Assembly: GCA_049840595.1 (NCBI GenBank)
Contig: JASGKO010000015.1
Span: 4,928 to 68,927 of the forward strand
Direction: 5' to 3'
Length of the DNA: 64,000 nt
Origin: JASGKO01 sp049840595
GTDB taxonomy: Bacteria > Verrucomicrobiota > Verrucomicrobiia > Chthoniobacterales > Chthoniobacteraceae
Shown here one piece after another: positions 6,544 through 14,624 of this stretch. The translations under genes were made by a program, and so were the position numbers. How positions within the stretch are numbered: the stretch's first letter is position 1; each line of letters starts with the position of its first letter. Below the pieces are notes generated by a model. The model was not told where the DNA came from and made no database searches. It saw nothing but the letters and a program-made list of their open reading frames with translations.

Positions 6544-9111
6544 TTATGGCAGGCAGGTCTCGGCGGGACCGTCGTAGGACGGTTTCAGGCCGCCGAGGTC
6601 GATGACGATTTTATCCACCACGACGCCAGCATCGACCGCGACCAGATGGAGCGTATGCCAGCCGGGGGCAAGCGGTTGGGGAAGGTCTGCGACGGTCTCG
6701 GTGGCGTTGGCGAGCACGCGGCGTTGCCATTCTGTCATTCCCTGCCTGGACTTGGTCGGGTCAAAGCCGGTCGTGATGGCCAGGGGAAGCGTGGTTCCAT
6801 CATCAATCCCCACCGCAAAGCGCAGCCCCTGCCCGGTCACAAGTGGATGTGTAGGGAGCAAACGCACGTGCAACTTCGCCGGGGCGGCGGCACTCACATA
6901 AAAGCGGTAGTCCAGGCTCGGGGCCGCCGCGGGCGAAAGAGCGACCGTGGAGGGCAGCACCGTCACGGCGGAGCCGCTCCGGCCAAGGCCGGGAAGGGCC
7001 CGCCAACCAGCGCCCGAGGCGAGATCCTTTCGATGGGTGAAATGGCCCGCATCCATGGAGACAACCTGATCGCGCTCCACAAAATCCCCATGTTGTGCTC
7101 CGGCTGGAATCGAAACGACACTGGCCGCCGCCGGTGCGGGCGGACATACATTCTCCGTCGTCGGCGCGGGCGAGACGGTTTTCGTGTCCCGCTGGAAGCG
7201 GGGCCGATCCTTGGGCGAGACGCCATTTTCGCTGACGATGTTGCGCCACTTGCCACCGGCAATCGCGTTGTTGTACCGCGCGGTCCCGTCGTTGATGCGC
7301 TGCTGGCCCGCTGCGGCCGCCGCTTGATCGGCAGCGGGAGAGCGTCCGCGAGCCACATCGGCCCGCGCGAGCTCGCCGCGGAAGTAGCGTTCATTGGCCC
7401 CGGTGGTCATGGCGACTGGATAACCCACCAGTTCAAAATAGGCATCGCGCGCTTCGGCGGGCAACTGGCTTGCCACCGCGTCGCTATCGCGCTGGAGCTC
7501 GGCACAGGCTTGCAGGCGCTGGCTGATCTCGGCCTCGTTGAGCTCGGTCGGCTGGTAGGGCTGGCCGGTAAGGAACCACTGGAGGTGCTCGGTCTTGCGG
7601 GCGAAATTGATTGTCTGCAACCGGGTAAGCACGCTGGCAATCGCGGCGGCATGCTCCGGGCCGAAATCGCGCGCGGCGGTATCATGGATAAACCGGGCGG
7701 GCGCATTGAGATCGGTGCGATCGGCATGCCAGGCCAGGTTGAGGAAAAACTCCATGGAGCGCTCGGTGTTCTTGATGTCGCCCACATTCACGATCCAGAG
7801 CTTGCGCGCGCCCTGCTCGTAGGCGCGCATCATCTCGGACCACGGGAGCACCGGCGGCAGCGTATCGACCCAGATCCAGGAAAAAGGCAGGCCGCTGTAG
7901 GAGTTGTGGTAGTAAACTCCGAGGCCGCCGGACCGCGCGCGCTCCTCCGGCGTGGCGTAGCGGCGGATGTAGCCGTAGTTGTCGTCGGGCCAGACGAGGG
8001 TCACATCATCGGGCACCTTCAGCCCACCGTTGTAAACGTCGAGCACTTCCTTGTAGGGGACAAAGATCTGCCCGATGCGGGTGGGATCTCCATTGCCGAG
8101 ATATTTGGCCAGCAACTCACGCTGGTCGGCAAAAACAGTTTGCAGCGTGCTGATGCGCTCCGCCTGCGTCTTGGGGCCAATCATCGGACTATCTTCGATG
8201 CCGCGCATGCCGATGGTGAAGAGGCTTTCGCCACCGGTCCGCTGCCGCACCCGCTCCTCCCAATAGGCGAGTACTTCGTCGCGGTGGGTGAGGTAGTTAA
8301 AATGATCCTTGGGCAGCTTCCACTCGCGGCCATTGACGCGGAGCATCGGCTCGGCGTGGCTGGAGCCGACGATGATGTCGTAGCGATCCGCCGTATCCGC
8401 ATTGCCCGGCACCAGAAAGAAAGGCGTGGTCCGGGGATGCATCGCCGGCCAGAGCAGATTGGCACGCAGCCGGAGCATCAGTTCGAAAATCCGGGCATAA
8501 GTTTTGGGGCCGAGGTTGCCGACCTCGGGCTCGAAGGTTTTCGCGGCCCACGGCTCCAGCCCCCAGTCTTCGTCGTTGATGAAAATCCCGCGATATTTCA
8601 CGGCAGGTTGATCGACCGGTTCGTTGCCGAGACTGAGCAAAAGTTGAGCATGATGCGGTGCGGGAACATCCGCCCACCAATGCCACGGCGAGACCCCGAT
8701 GCGCCGGGAAAGCTCGTAGATGCCATAAGCCAGCCCACGGGCATCGGAGGCGGAGATGGTGAGAACACCAGCGGTGGCCGCGAGCTGAAAGGCTTCCCAT
8801 TTCCCGGCGAGAGCGGGGGCAAACTGCAACTCGACCCGAGGGCCGCTGAGATTGGCCGGCCTGGCCTCCAACACTTTGGGCGTTTGCCCGGAAACGGTCG
8901 CAATATCACCGGCGAGATCCTGCGCGGCAATTTTCACCACCGGCGGCGCATGGGGGGGCAGAATAATCGGCGCGGCAGAACCGCCCACGAGCACGAAGGC
9001 GGGAGCGGTCGCCGCTCCAGGGCCCACCAAATCCACGGCCCCGAGCCCGCTGCTTGCCAAGCCAAAGGTGCCGAGGAGAATGGTGACAAGGACTGACTTT
9101 TTGCGAGACAT
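6544..9111 (-). CDS. Secreted glycoside hydrolase family 115 (xylan alpha-glucuronidase)
   Basis: GH115 enzymes remove (4-O-methyl-)glucuronic acid side chains from xylan. The 855-residue product has a signal peptide (residues 1-25, ending GLGA). It carries family landmarks in order: the N-terminal domain, KYRGIFINDEDWG (about 180), GMRGIEDSPM (about 302), VPDDVTLVWPDDNYG (about 370), YYHNSYSG, VNVGDIKN (about 442), and a C-terminal beta-sandwich ending with DGTTLPLA and WHTLHLVAVD. The length matches the family. It stops upstream of the promoter region at 6.4 kb and is preceded by an esterase gene 21 bases away on the same strand, so the two likely act together outside the cytoplasm on decorated xylan. 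The divergent XylR-type regulator at 10116 is the probable control. Confidence 0.92.
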   Translation of the reverse strand: MSRKKSVLVTILLGTFGLASSGLGAVDLVGPGAATAPAFVLVGGSAAPIILPPHAPPVVKIAAQDLAGDIATVSGQTPKVLEARPANLSGPRVELQFAPALAGKWEAFQLAATAGVLTISASDARGLAYGIYELSRRIGVSPWHWWADVPAPHHAQLLLSLGNEPVDQPAVKYRGIFINDEDWGLEPWAAKTFEPEVGNLGPKTYARIFELMLRLRANLLWPAMHPRTTPFFLVPGNADTADRYDIIVGSSHAEPMLRVNGREWKLPKDHFNYLTHRDEVLAYWEERVRQRTGGESLFTIGMRGIEDSPMIGPKTQAERISTLQTVFADQRELLAKYLGNGDPTRIGQIFVPYKEVLDVYNGGLKVPDDVTLVWPDDNYGYIRRYATPEERARSGGLGVYYHNSYSGLPFSWIWVDTLPPVLPWSEMMRAYEQGARKLWIVNVGDIKNTERSMEFFLNLAWHADRTDLNAPARFIHDTAARDFGPEHAAAIASVLTRLQTINFARKTEHLQWFLTGQPYQPTELNEAEISQRLQACAELQRDSDAVASQLPAEARDAYFELVGYPVAMTTGANERYFRGELARADVARGRSPAADQAAAAAGQQRINDGTARYNNAIAGGKWRNIVSENGVSPKDRPRFQRDTKTVSPAPTTENVCPPAPAAASVVSIPAGAQHGDFVERDQVVSMDAGHFTHRKDLASGAGWRALPGLGRSGSAVTVLPSTVALSPAAAPSLDYRFYVSAAAPAKLHVRLLPTHPLVTGQGLRFAVGIDDGTTLPLAITTGFDPTKSRQGMTEWQRRVLANATETVADLPQPLAPGWHTLHLVAVDAGVVVDKIVIDLGGLKPSYDGPAETCLP

Positions 9112-9132
9112 GGATGGGGAAAGCGATGGGGG

Positions 9133-10008
9133 TTATTTGGAGGATAACACACCAAGGCCACCCAACCAGCTCGCAGCCGCCTTCGGCCACGCCGCTGCGG
9201 CTTTGGTACAATGCAGTCCATAGCCGTGCCCCCCGGTTTTGTAGAGCACCAATCGATGCGGAGTTTTCGTCTGATCGAGGGCCGTCGCATAGGTCTTGCT
9301 GCCGGAAACGTATTTTTTGTCGTCCTCGCTGTGGATGATCAGCGTGGGCGGGATCTTCGCTTTTAAATTCAGTTCCGGCGAAACTTGACCGTTCTTTCCG
9401 TTGAGGTAGGCCGGATAAACCAGCAGGACAAAATCCGGACGGCAACTGAGCCGGTCGATCGGATCAATTTTCGGATAAGTTCGCGCTCCAAACGACGTGC
9501 TGGCCCGGGCGGCAAGGCTCCCCCCGGCGGAAAAGCCGATGACGCCCACCCGCTTGGGATTGATCCCCCACTCCGCGGCATGGGCCCGGGTGAGCCGCAG
9601 CGAACGCTGGAGATCCTGCAAGGCGCCTTCGCGATTGCTGGGGACCCGATACTTGAGCACGAGGCCGCTGATGCCGAGCGAGTTCAGCCACGAGGCAATC
9701 TCGGTGCCTTCTTTATCAAGGACGACATGTTGATACCCGCCACCGGGACACACGATCACCGCAGGCGAGACGGCCCGATTCTTCGAGACCAAAAATAGTT
9801 TCAAATCGGGACGGCTGACATTGGTGAGGCGGGAAAATCCAGCGCGTGAGGGCAGCTCGGTTTCGGGCTCTTTCGCGCCATGGCCGGGCATTTTATTTTC
9901 CGGCCAGATGGCGGTGGTAAAGGACTGGGGACCCGCCTGAGCACAAGCGGCACCGACAAGGAAGGACAAGAGGAGCCGCACGAAACAGAGAAGAAGCCTG
10001 GTTTTCAT
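9133..10008 (-). CDS. Secreted alpha/beta hydrolase, acetyl xylan esterase-like
   Basis: Predicted serine esterase of the alpha/beta hydrolase fold, 291 residues. A signal peptide (MKTRLLLC...ACAQA) ends near residue 25. The oxyanion-type motif CPGGGY is at about residue 85, the nucleophile elbow GFSAGG at about 160, and the candidate acid and His are in HSEDDKKY and GGHGYGL. This set is typical of small carbohydrate esterases such as acetyl xylan esterases; the bond cleaved is inferred from its GH115 neighbour. An in-frame extension to 10125 exists, but the ATG at 10008 gives a clean signal peptide and is preferred. It is probably co-transcribed with GH115. Confidence 0.83.
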   Translation of the reverse strand: MKTRLLLCFVRLLLSFLVGAACAQAGPQSFTTAIWPENKMPGHGAKEPETELPSRAGFSRLTNVSRPDLKLFLVSKNRAVSPAVIVCPGGGYQHVVLDKEGTEIASWLNSLGISGLVLKYRVPSNREGALQDLQRSLRLTRAHAAEWGINPKRVGVIGFSAGGSLAARASTSFGARTYPKIDPIDRLSCRPDFVLLVYPAYLNGKNGQVSPELNLKAKIPPTLIIHSEDDKKYVSGSKTYATALDQTKTPHRLVLYKTGGHGYGLHCTKAAAAWPKAAASWLGGLGVLSSK

Positions 10009-10115
10009 CGGATGCAAGTTGGGGTTTTTCGGGACTCGTGCAGACGAAGAAGAGCACCGTACGTGCACAATTAATGCGATGAGCCATTGCGCACAACGAG
10101 CGATATGCGAAATAA

Positions 10116-11327
10116 ATGGAAACAAATGCGCATTCCATGAGCCATCGAGTGGCGGTCATCCTACATCAAACCATCCCTTGGATGGCCCAATGCACGGCAG
10201 GCATTCGCCGCTACGCCCGTGAAGTGGGGCGGTGGCATTTGCTGGTAATGCCCCCGGGGTTTCGCCGCTTCGGCTATGCGCCAACCTTCCCGGATCTCCA
10301 CCAGTGGAAAGGCGATGGCATCATCGGGCTGGTCGATGATGAGGCGGAGTTGCGCACGGCGGCGGAGTCGAAAATGCCCGTGGTAAACCTGGGCGCATGG
10401 TTGCCCGAATCCTTTGGCGTACCGCGGGTGATGGTCGATCACTACCAGGGCGGGCAACTGGCAGCCGGGCATCTGCTGGGGCTGGGCCTGCGCCGACTGG
10501 CGGTTTTTGGCTGGAGCGATGCCTGGTATCTGAACCAGCGAACCGCAGGCTTCCAGGAACGGGCAGCCCAGGCCGGGATAAAGTGCGAGTTGCTCCTCAC
10601 GCCCTCGCGGGAGGATGCCGCCCGGAGCTGGCACCAGCGAATCGCGGTGGCAGCCAGGTGGCTGGCGACGCTGCCCAAGCCCTGCGGCGTCTTCGGCCTG
10701 CACGATTACATGGCCCAATTGATCGCCGAGGCCTGCCATGAGGCAAATTTGCGGATCCCGGATGAGATCGCGCTGATCGGCATGGATAACGACGAGACGA
10801 TTTGCGAACACCTGGCCCCACCACTGAGCAGCGTCTCGCGAAACCCGGAGCAGACCGGCTGGGAAGCCGCGGCCCTGCTGGATCGCCTGATGCATGGAGA
10901 ACCACCCCCTTTGAAAGACACCTTGATCGAGCCCGAGAATGTGGTCGCGCGCCAATCCACGAACAAGTTGTCCTGCGCGGACCCCGTGGTGCAGCAGGTG
11001 CTGGATGAAATGAAGCGGACGCTCCATGTCCCTACGAATATCGAGGAAATCGCGGACCGGGTGGGCATCTCCAAGCGAACCCTGGAAATCCGCTTTCGGG
11101 AAAGCCTCGGGAGTTCGCCCCACCATTTCTTCACGAAGCTCCGCGTGCGGCATGCGCAAGCACTGCTGCGACAGCCAGAGCATCGCACGATGGAACAACT
11201 GGCGTTGGAGGCGGGCTTCGGATCGATCCAGTCGTTCCGCAAGGCTTTTCAACGCGTCACCGGAGAATCACTGCACTCCTCTCGAAAAAGAGGCGTTCAG
11301 CAGTCGGCAATCAGCCTCGTTGCTTGA
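10116..11327 (+). CDS. xylR: XylR-type transcriptional regulator (LacI-like sensor plus AraC DNA-binding domain)
   Basis: A 403-residue regulator. Residues about 8-270 form a periplasmic-binding-protein-like sugar sensor (VMVDHYQGGQLAAGHLLGLG, GMDNDETICEHLAPPLSSV). Residues about 290-395 form an AraC double helix-turn-helix (IEEIADRVGISKRTLEIRF, LALEAGFGSIQSFRKAFQRV). This order is that of XylR, which activates xylose/xylan genes on sugar binding. It diverges from the esterase-GH115 pair, so it likely controls them; the sugar is not proven. The 107-base gap holds the shared promoters. A 10-bp palindrome AATGCGCATT lies at the very start of the coding region. ATG at 10116 is used; a second ATG at 10137 is possible. 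Confidence 0.88.
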   Translation: METNAHSMSHRVAVILHQTIPWMAQCTAGIRRYAREVGRWHLLVMPPGFRRFGYAPTFPDLHQWKGDGIIGLVDDEAELRTAAESKMPVVNLGAWLPESFGVPRVMVDHYQGGQLAAGHLLGLGLRRLAVFGWSDAWYLNQRTAGFQERAAQAGIKCELLLTPSREDAARSWHQRIAVAARWLATLPKPCGVFGLHDYMAQLIAEACHEANLRIPDEIALIGMDNDETICEHLAPPLSSVSRNPEQTGWEAAALLDRLMHGEPPPLKDTLIEPENVVARQSTNKLSCADPVVQQVLDEMKRTLHVPTNIEEIADRVGISKRTLEIRFRESLGSSPHHFFTKLRVRHAQALLRQPEHRTMEQLALEAGFGSIQSFRKAFQRVTGESLHSSRKRGVQQSAISLVA

Positions 11328-11383
11328 TGGAGAAGCCTCGGAATTGAGGCGATTTGCATTCGAAAAATACCACCCTGAAAGAA

Positions 11384-11458
11384 TGGCTCCAGCGGTAGGA
11401 TTTGAACCTACGACCAATCGGTTAACAGCCGATCGCTCTACCACTGAGCTACGCTGGA
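11384..11458 (-). tRNA. tRNA-Asn (GTT)
   Basis: A complete cloverleaf reads on the minus strand. The acceptor TCCAGCG (11452-11458) pairs with CGCTGGA. The D arm is GCTCAGTGGTAGAGC, the anticodon loop CTGTTAA gives GTT, and the T loop is TTCAAAT. The CCA end is encoded (11384-11386). The length is 72 bases plus CCA. All stems pair, unlike the tRNA-Cys-like sequence at the window end. Confidence 0.97.
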
Positions 11459-11514
11459 ATGCTCGGAAAGGGGCGCTAAAGTGATACTCAACCGCCCCTT
11501 TTGCAAGTGCTTTT

Positions 11515-11856
11515 TTACACGATTTCTTCGGTTTCCGTCACAATCAGGTGATGCACCGAGTGATTGGAGCGATCGAGGAAGTTTGCCTCGTCCATAAACA
11601 CCGCCATCATCTCGGGAGTCTGGGAGGCGGCGACGGCGGCTTCCTGCGATTCCCAGATGGTTTCGGAGATGCCATCGATCGGAGCGTCCGACATTTCGTA
11701 GCCCTGGAGCGGGTAGGACATGACGTGGTGCTGGATGTATTTTACGATGCCGGGAAGCTTGGAGACGACCTTGGCGTGATCGTTCTTCCAATAGCGGTGA
11801 AAATCCTCGGTGCTGAGCCCGGCTTTCTTGCGGAGAATGACAAAGACTTTGAACAT
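11515..11856 (-). CDS. EthD-like dimeric alpha-beta barrel protein
   Basis: Small 113-residue protein starting MFKVFVILRKKAGLSTEDF and containing RYWKNDHAKVV and YIQHHVMSYPLQG. These are the hallmarks of the EthD family of ferredoxin-like dimeric barrels. EthD proteins often accompany oxidative degradation pathways, but the specific reaction is unknown for most members. The frame extends a few codons upstream through a TTG; the ATG at 11856 matches the family start. It lies just upstream of tRNA-Asn on the same strand and downstream of the receiver/kinase gene, with no obvious functional link to either. Confidence 0.8.
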   Translation of the reverse strand: MFKVFVILRKKAGLSTEDFHRYWKNDHAKVVSKLPGIVKYIQHHVMSYPLQGYEMSDAPIDGISETIWESQEAAVAASQTPEMMAVFMDEANFLDRSNHSVHHLIVTETEEIV

Positions 11857-11972
11857 GGCAGGTAACGGCAAGTGGTTGGCAATTGAGTTGATCGAACAAA
11901 GCCGACCATCAAGGCCGGGATTGTTTCTGGTGACAGCCGGGAACCCGGCTCAAGCACCCCTCAAGAGCACTC

Positions 11973-13268
11973 TCAAGCCTTGTCCGCGAGCTGCAAGTAG
12001 AGCGTAAACGTGCTGCCGACGTTTTGTCGAGTTCTCACATGCAGGAGGCCGTGCGAGGCCAGCAGCAGGCGTTTGACAATCGATAATCCGAGACCGGTAC
12101 CGACGCCGGCCTCCTTGGTGGTAAAGGTGGTATCGAACAGCTTGGCCATGACGGCGGGGGGGATGCCCGGGCCGTTATCGGTGATGCACACACACAGGCT
12201 GGGCGCCCGGCCGACGAAGCCCTCGTCGCACAATACCTTCTCCCCATCGCTGCGGCCTTCCAGCAGCGAAAGGACGGGCTCGTGGCAGATGGAGGCCTCG
12301 ACCTGCACATCGTGATGCTGGGAGGTGCACTGCAGGGCGTTGATGGTGAGGTTGAGCAGGATTTGCAGGAAGTCGGTCCCGTTAACGGAGGCGAAGACAT
12401 CCTGCGGCAGGCCGCGAACGGTGAAGCCGTTGCCGTTGCGATTGGGATGGCGGTCGAGCAGGTCTTCGAGGTCCTGCAGCGTCTGGTTGACGCTGGCGGT
12501 GGCGTTTTTCTCGGGGCCTTTGCGGAGGAAGCTCAGGTAGCGGCGGGAGATTTCCACGCACCGGGTGACCTGGCCATTGAGCTTGCCGAGGTCGCTGCGG
12601 AATTTCTCAAGTTGCTCGCCCTCGACCTTGGCCGCGCTGGAGAGGGAGCGGTTGAGGATGTCGATGAAGCTGGAGATGACGGTGAGCGGGCTGTTGATGT
12701 CGTGGAGCACGCTGGCGTAGATTTCCCCTTTGGTCTGCGCCATCTCGGTGACGAGCTTCTGGTTGTGAATTTCCGCCTGCAGGGCGAGGAGTTGCTCGTT
12801 GGAAGACTGGAGCCCGTTGGCGAGCTTGTTTTTCTCGACCGCCTTGGAGACGGCGGCGCGCATGGTGGGGATGTCGAAGGGCTTGTTGAGGTAGTCGCAG
12901 GCACCGTAGCGCAGCGCCTGCCGGGCCGTTTCGAGCGTCTCGTAGGCGGTGAGCATGATGACCTCGATGCTCTGGTCGATCTGCTTGAGCTCGCGGAGCA
13001 CCTCGACGCCGGACATGCCCGTCATCATGATATCGAGGATGGCGACGTGGATGCGGTTGTTGCGGGCGAGGTCGAGCGCGAGGTCCCCCCCATTGGCGAC
13101 GAGCACGTTGTAGTCGCGCTTGAAGATGATCTTCACCGACTGCCGCGGCCCCTCCTCATCGTCCACGATCAGGAGGGTCGGCTTGGAAAGATCGTCCTCC
13201 AGCGGCTGACGATCTCCCGGAGCCGGACCAGAACTAGAAATGGAGCCCGAAGGAGAGAGAGAGAGCAT
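11973..13268 (-). CDS. Receiver domain-histidine kinase (hybrid with N-terminal REC)
   Basis: Cytoplasmic signalling protein of 431 residues. An N-terminal receiver domain (residues about 28-150) has acidic VDDEEG, phospho-acceptor D79 in AILDIMM, and YLNKPFD. A helical linker and a HisKA-type dimerisation helix with H in SVLHDINSPLTV (about 190) follow. The ATPase domain has LLNLTINALQ, DNGPGIPP and GTGLGLSIVK. It can accept a phosphoryl group at the receiver and control its own kinase, and has no DNA-binding domain. ATG at 13268 is used; it overlaps the 3' end of the FadL gene by 35 bases, so the two are probably coupled. It is the last gene of the lipid/kinase operon. Confidence 0.85.
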   Translation of the reverse strand: MLSLSPSGSISSSGPAPGDRQPLEDDLSKPTLLIVDDEEGPRQSVKIIFKRDYNVLVANGGDLALDLARNNRIHVAILDIMMTGMSGVEVLRELKQIDQSIEVIMLTAYETLETARQALRYGACDYLNKPFDIPTMRAAVSKAVEKNKLANGLQSSNEQLLALQAEIHNQKLVTEMAQTKGEIYASVLHDINSPLTVISSFIDILNRSLSSAAKVEGEQLEKFRSDLGKLNGQVTRCVEISRRYLSFLRKGPEKNATASVNQTLQDLEDLLDRHPNRNGNGFTVRGLPQDVFASVNGTDFLQILLNLTINALQCTSQHHDVQVEASICHEPVLSLLEGRSDGEKVLCDEGFVGRAPSLCVCITDNGPGIPPAVMAKLFDTTFTTKEAGVGTGLGLSIVKRLLLASHGLLHVRTRQNVGSTFTLYLQLADKA

Positions 13269-14568
13269 GGCTTGAGAATTGGTAACTTCCGTCTGCAGCC
13301 GTCCCGTTGTCGATGGTTCGTGTTGGAGCGTAGGTGAACTGGTAGGCCAGGTCCCACGTGTAATTGCCGAGATCCTGCCCGACGCCGACGCTGAAAATGT
13401 GACGACGACCATCTGGCACCGCCGGCGAGTAATACTTGGTCGGCACGGTCGCCTCACTATAAATATAGCCACCGCTGAGGTGGAGTCCGTATTTGAAGTA
13501 GCGCGTAATACCGAAGCTGTATACGAAGCTGGAATTGTAATTGAAAGGCAATTCTACTTTCGAGCCGTCCTGGTTATGCTGGGTGACGACGCCCAGGGAA
13601 TCCCAGTTCGTCCAGTCCACATCGGCCTCGAGGTTCCAGTCCTTCGTCGGGCGGAAGGAGTAACCGACCGTGACGATCTCCGGGAACATGATCTTCGCAT
13701 CCGCGTCTTGCTGCGGGTAGTTCGATTGCAGCGCGGGGATTTCCTCAGTGGGCAGGCCGTTGGAAGTGAGGATCGAATCCACGACCGCCGTCCCGTAAGC
13801 ACCGTAGGCAGCCTTGATTTGCTTGATCGCCGCGTTGGCGGCGGCAATCTGCTTGTTTCCAGCAGAGATCGCGTGCTTCTCCGCCGAGTTGAGCGAAAAG
13901 CGAGAGTGCCCGCTGAAGGTGATGGGGGTGGCCCCCTGGTAGCGGATGCCGAAGGAATTGTGCTCGTCGGGCTGCCACATCAACCCGGCATTGAACCCAA
14001 GCGCCTCGCCACTGCCGCTGAACTTGTAATTGTCGCCGACCATGTGCACCCCTTCCTGCAGCATGGACTGGGCATAGTTGAGCGTGAGCCCCACGGCCAC
14101 CGAGAGGGACCGGGTGAGTTGCACTGCCACCACCGGATTAACGGTCTCAAAAGTGATGCTGCCCTTGACCGAAAGATTGCGAAAGGTCGTGTCGTCGGGG
14201 TAATTGATGCTCAACCCCCAGGGCGAGTAACTTCCCAAGCCGAGGGTGACCGGGGTATCCTTGATCCTGGCCGTGAGATAAACCTGGCCGAGGGCGTGCA
14301 GATTGTTATTGGAGCGATATTCGTTGCCGGAGGAATCTTTGACGTAAACCGGGAAGTTCAGGCCGTAGCCGGAGATTTCGGCGGTAAAAGAATCCAACTG
14401 GGTAATTCCTGCCGGATTGAAAAAGATGGTCGAGGGATTATCTGCCGTGGCGGTGACGGCTTCGCCACGTCCGGTCGCAAAGGCGTCCTGATCAAAGAGC
14501 CGGAAGCCCAGGCTAAACCCGGTGGAAGGGAGCAGTGCAAGTGCTGCCAGAATAACACGAATTCTCAT
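13234..14568 (-). CDS. FadL/TodX-family outer-membrane porin
   Basis: Outer-membrane beta-barrel for hydrophobic molecules such as long-chain fatty acids. The 444-residue product has a signal peptide (ending TGFS). The FadL-type plug follows: FRLFDQDAFATGRGEAVTATADNPSTIFFNPAG, quoted here as FATGRGEAVTATADNPS then IFFNPAG, at residues about 22-55. The remainder has alternating amphipathic strands and ends in phenylalanine (SFGLHF), typical of barrel proteins. An alanine/lysine-rich insertion (residues about 240-275) is longer than usual. It lies between two kinase genes in one operon, which suggests that uptake of its ligand is tied to their signalling; that link is inference. The gap from the upstream kinase gene is 56 bases. 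Confidence 0.87.
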   Translation of the reverse strand: MRIRVILAALALLPSTGFSLGFRLFDQDAFATGRGEAVTATADNPSTIFFNPAGITQLDSFTAEISGYGLNFPVYVKDSSGNEYRSNNNLHALGQVYLTARIKDTPVTLGLGSYSPWGLSINYPDDTTFRNLSVKGSITFETVNPVVAVQLTRSLSVAVGLTLNYAQSMLQEGVHMVGDNYKFSGSGEALGFNAGLMWQPDEHNSFGIRYQGATPITFSGHSRFSLNSAEKHAISAGNKQIAAANAAIKQIKAAYGAYGTAVVDSILTSNGLPTEEIPALQSNYPQQDADAKIMFPEIVTVGYSFRPTKDWNLEADVDWTNWDSLGVVTQHNQDGSKVELPFNYNSSFVYSFGITRYFKYGLHLSGGYIYSEATVPTKYYSPAVPDGRRHIFSVGVGQDLGNYTWDLAYQFTYAPTRTIDNGTAADGSYQFSSHALSLSFGLHF

Positions 14569-14624
14569 GGTGGTGTGGTGGTAATCAAAAGCTTAGCAAC
14601 CCCCGTGCCTAAGAATCAAATTTA

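Noticed and set aside
6427..9096. Plus-strand frame of 889 codons opposite GH115
   Set aside because: GH115 on the minus strand has a full set of family motifs and a signal peptide; the opposite frame has none.
10116..10140. Second regulator palindrome AATGCGCATT as the XylR operator
   Set aside because: It lies inside the coding start and is only 10 bases; XylR sites are usually longer direct repeats.
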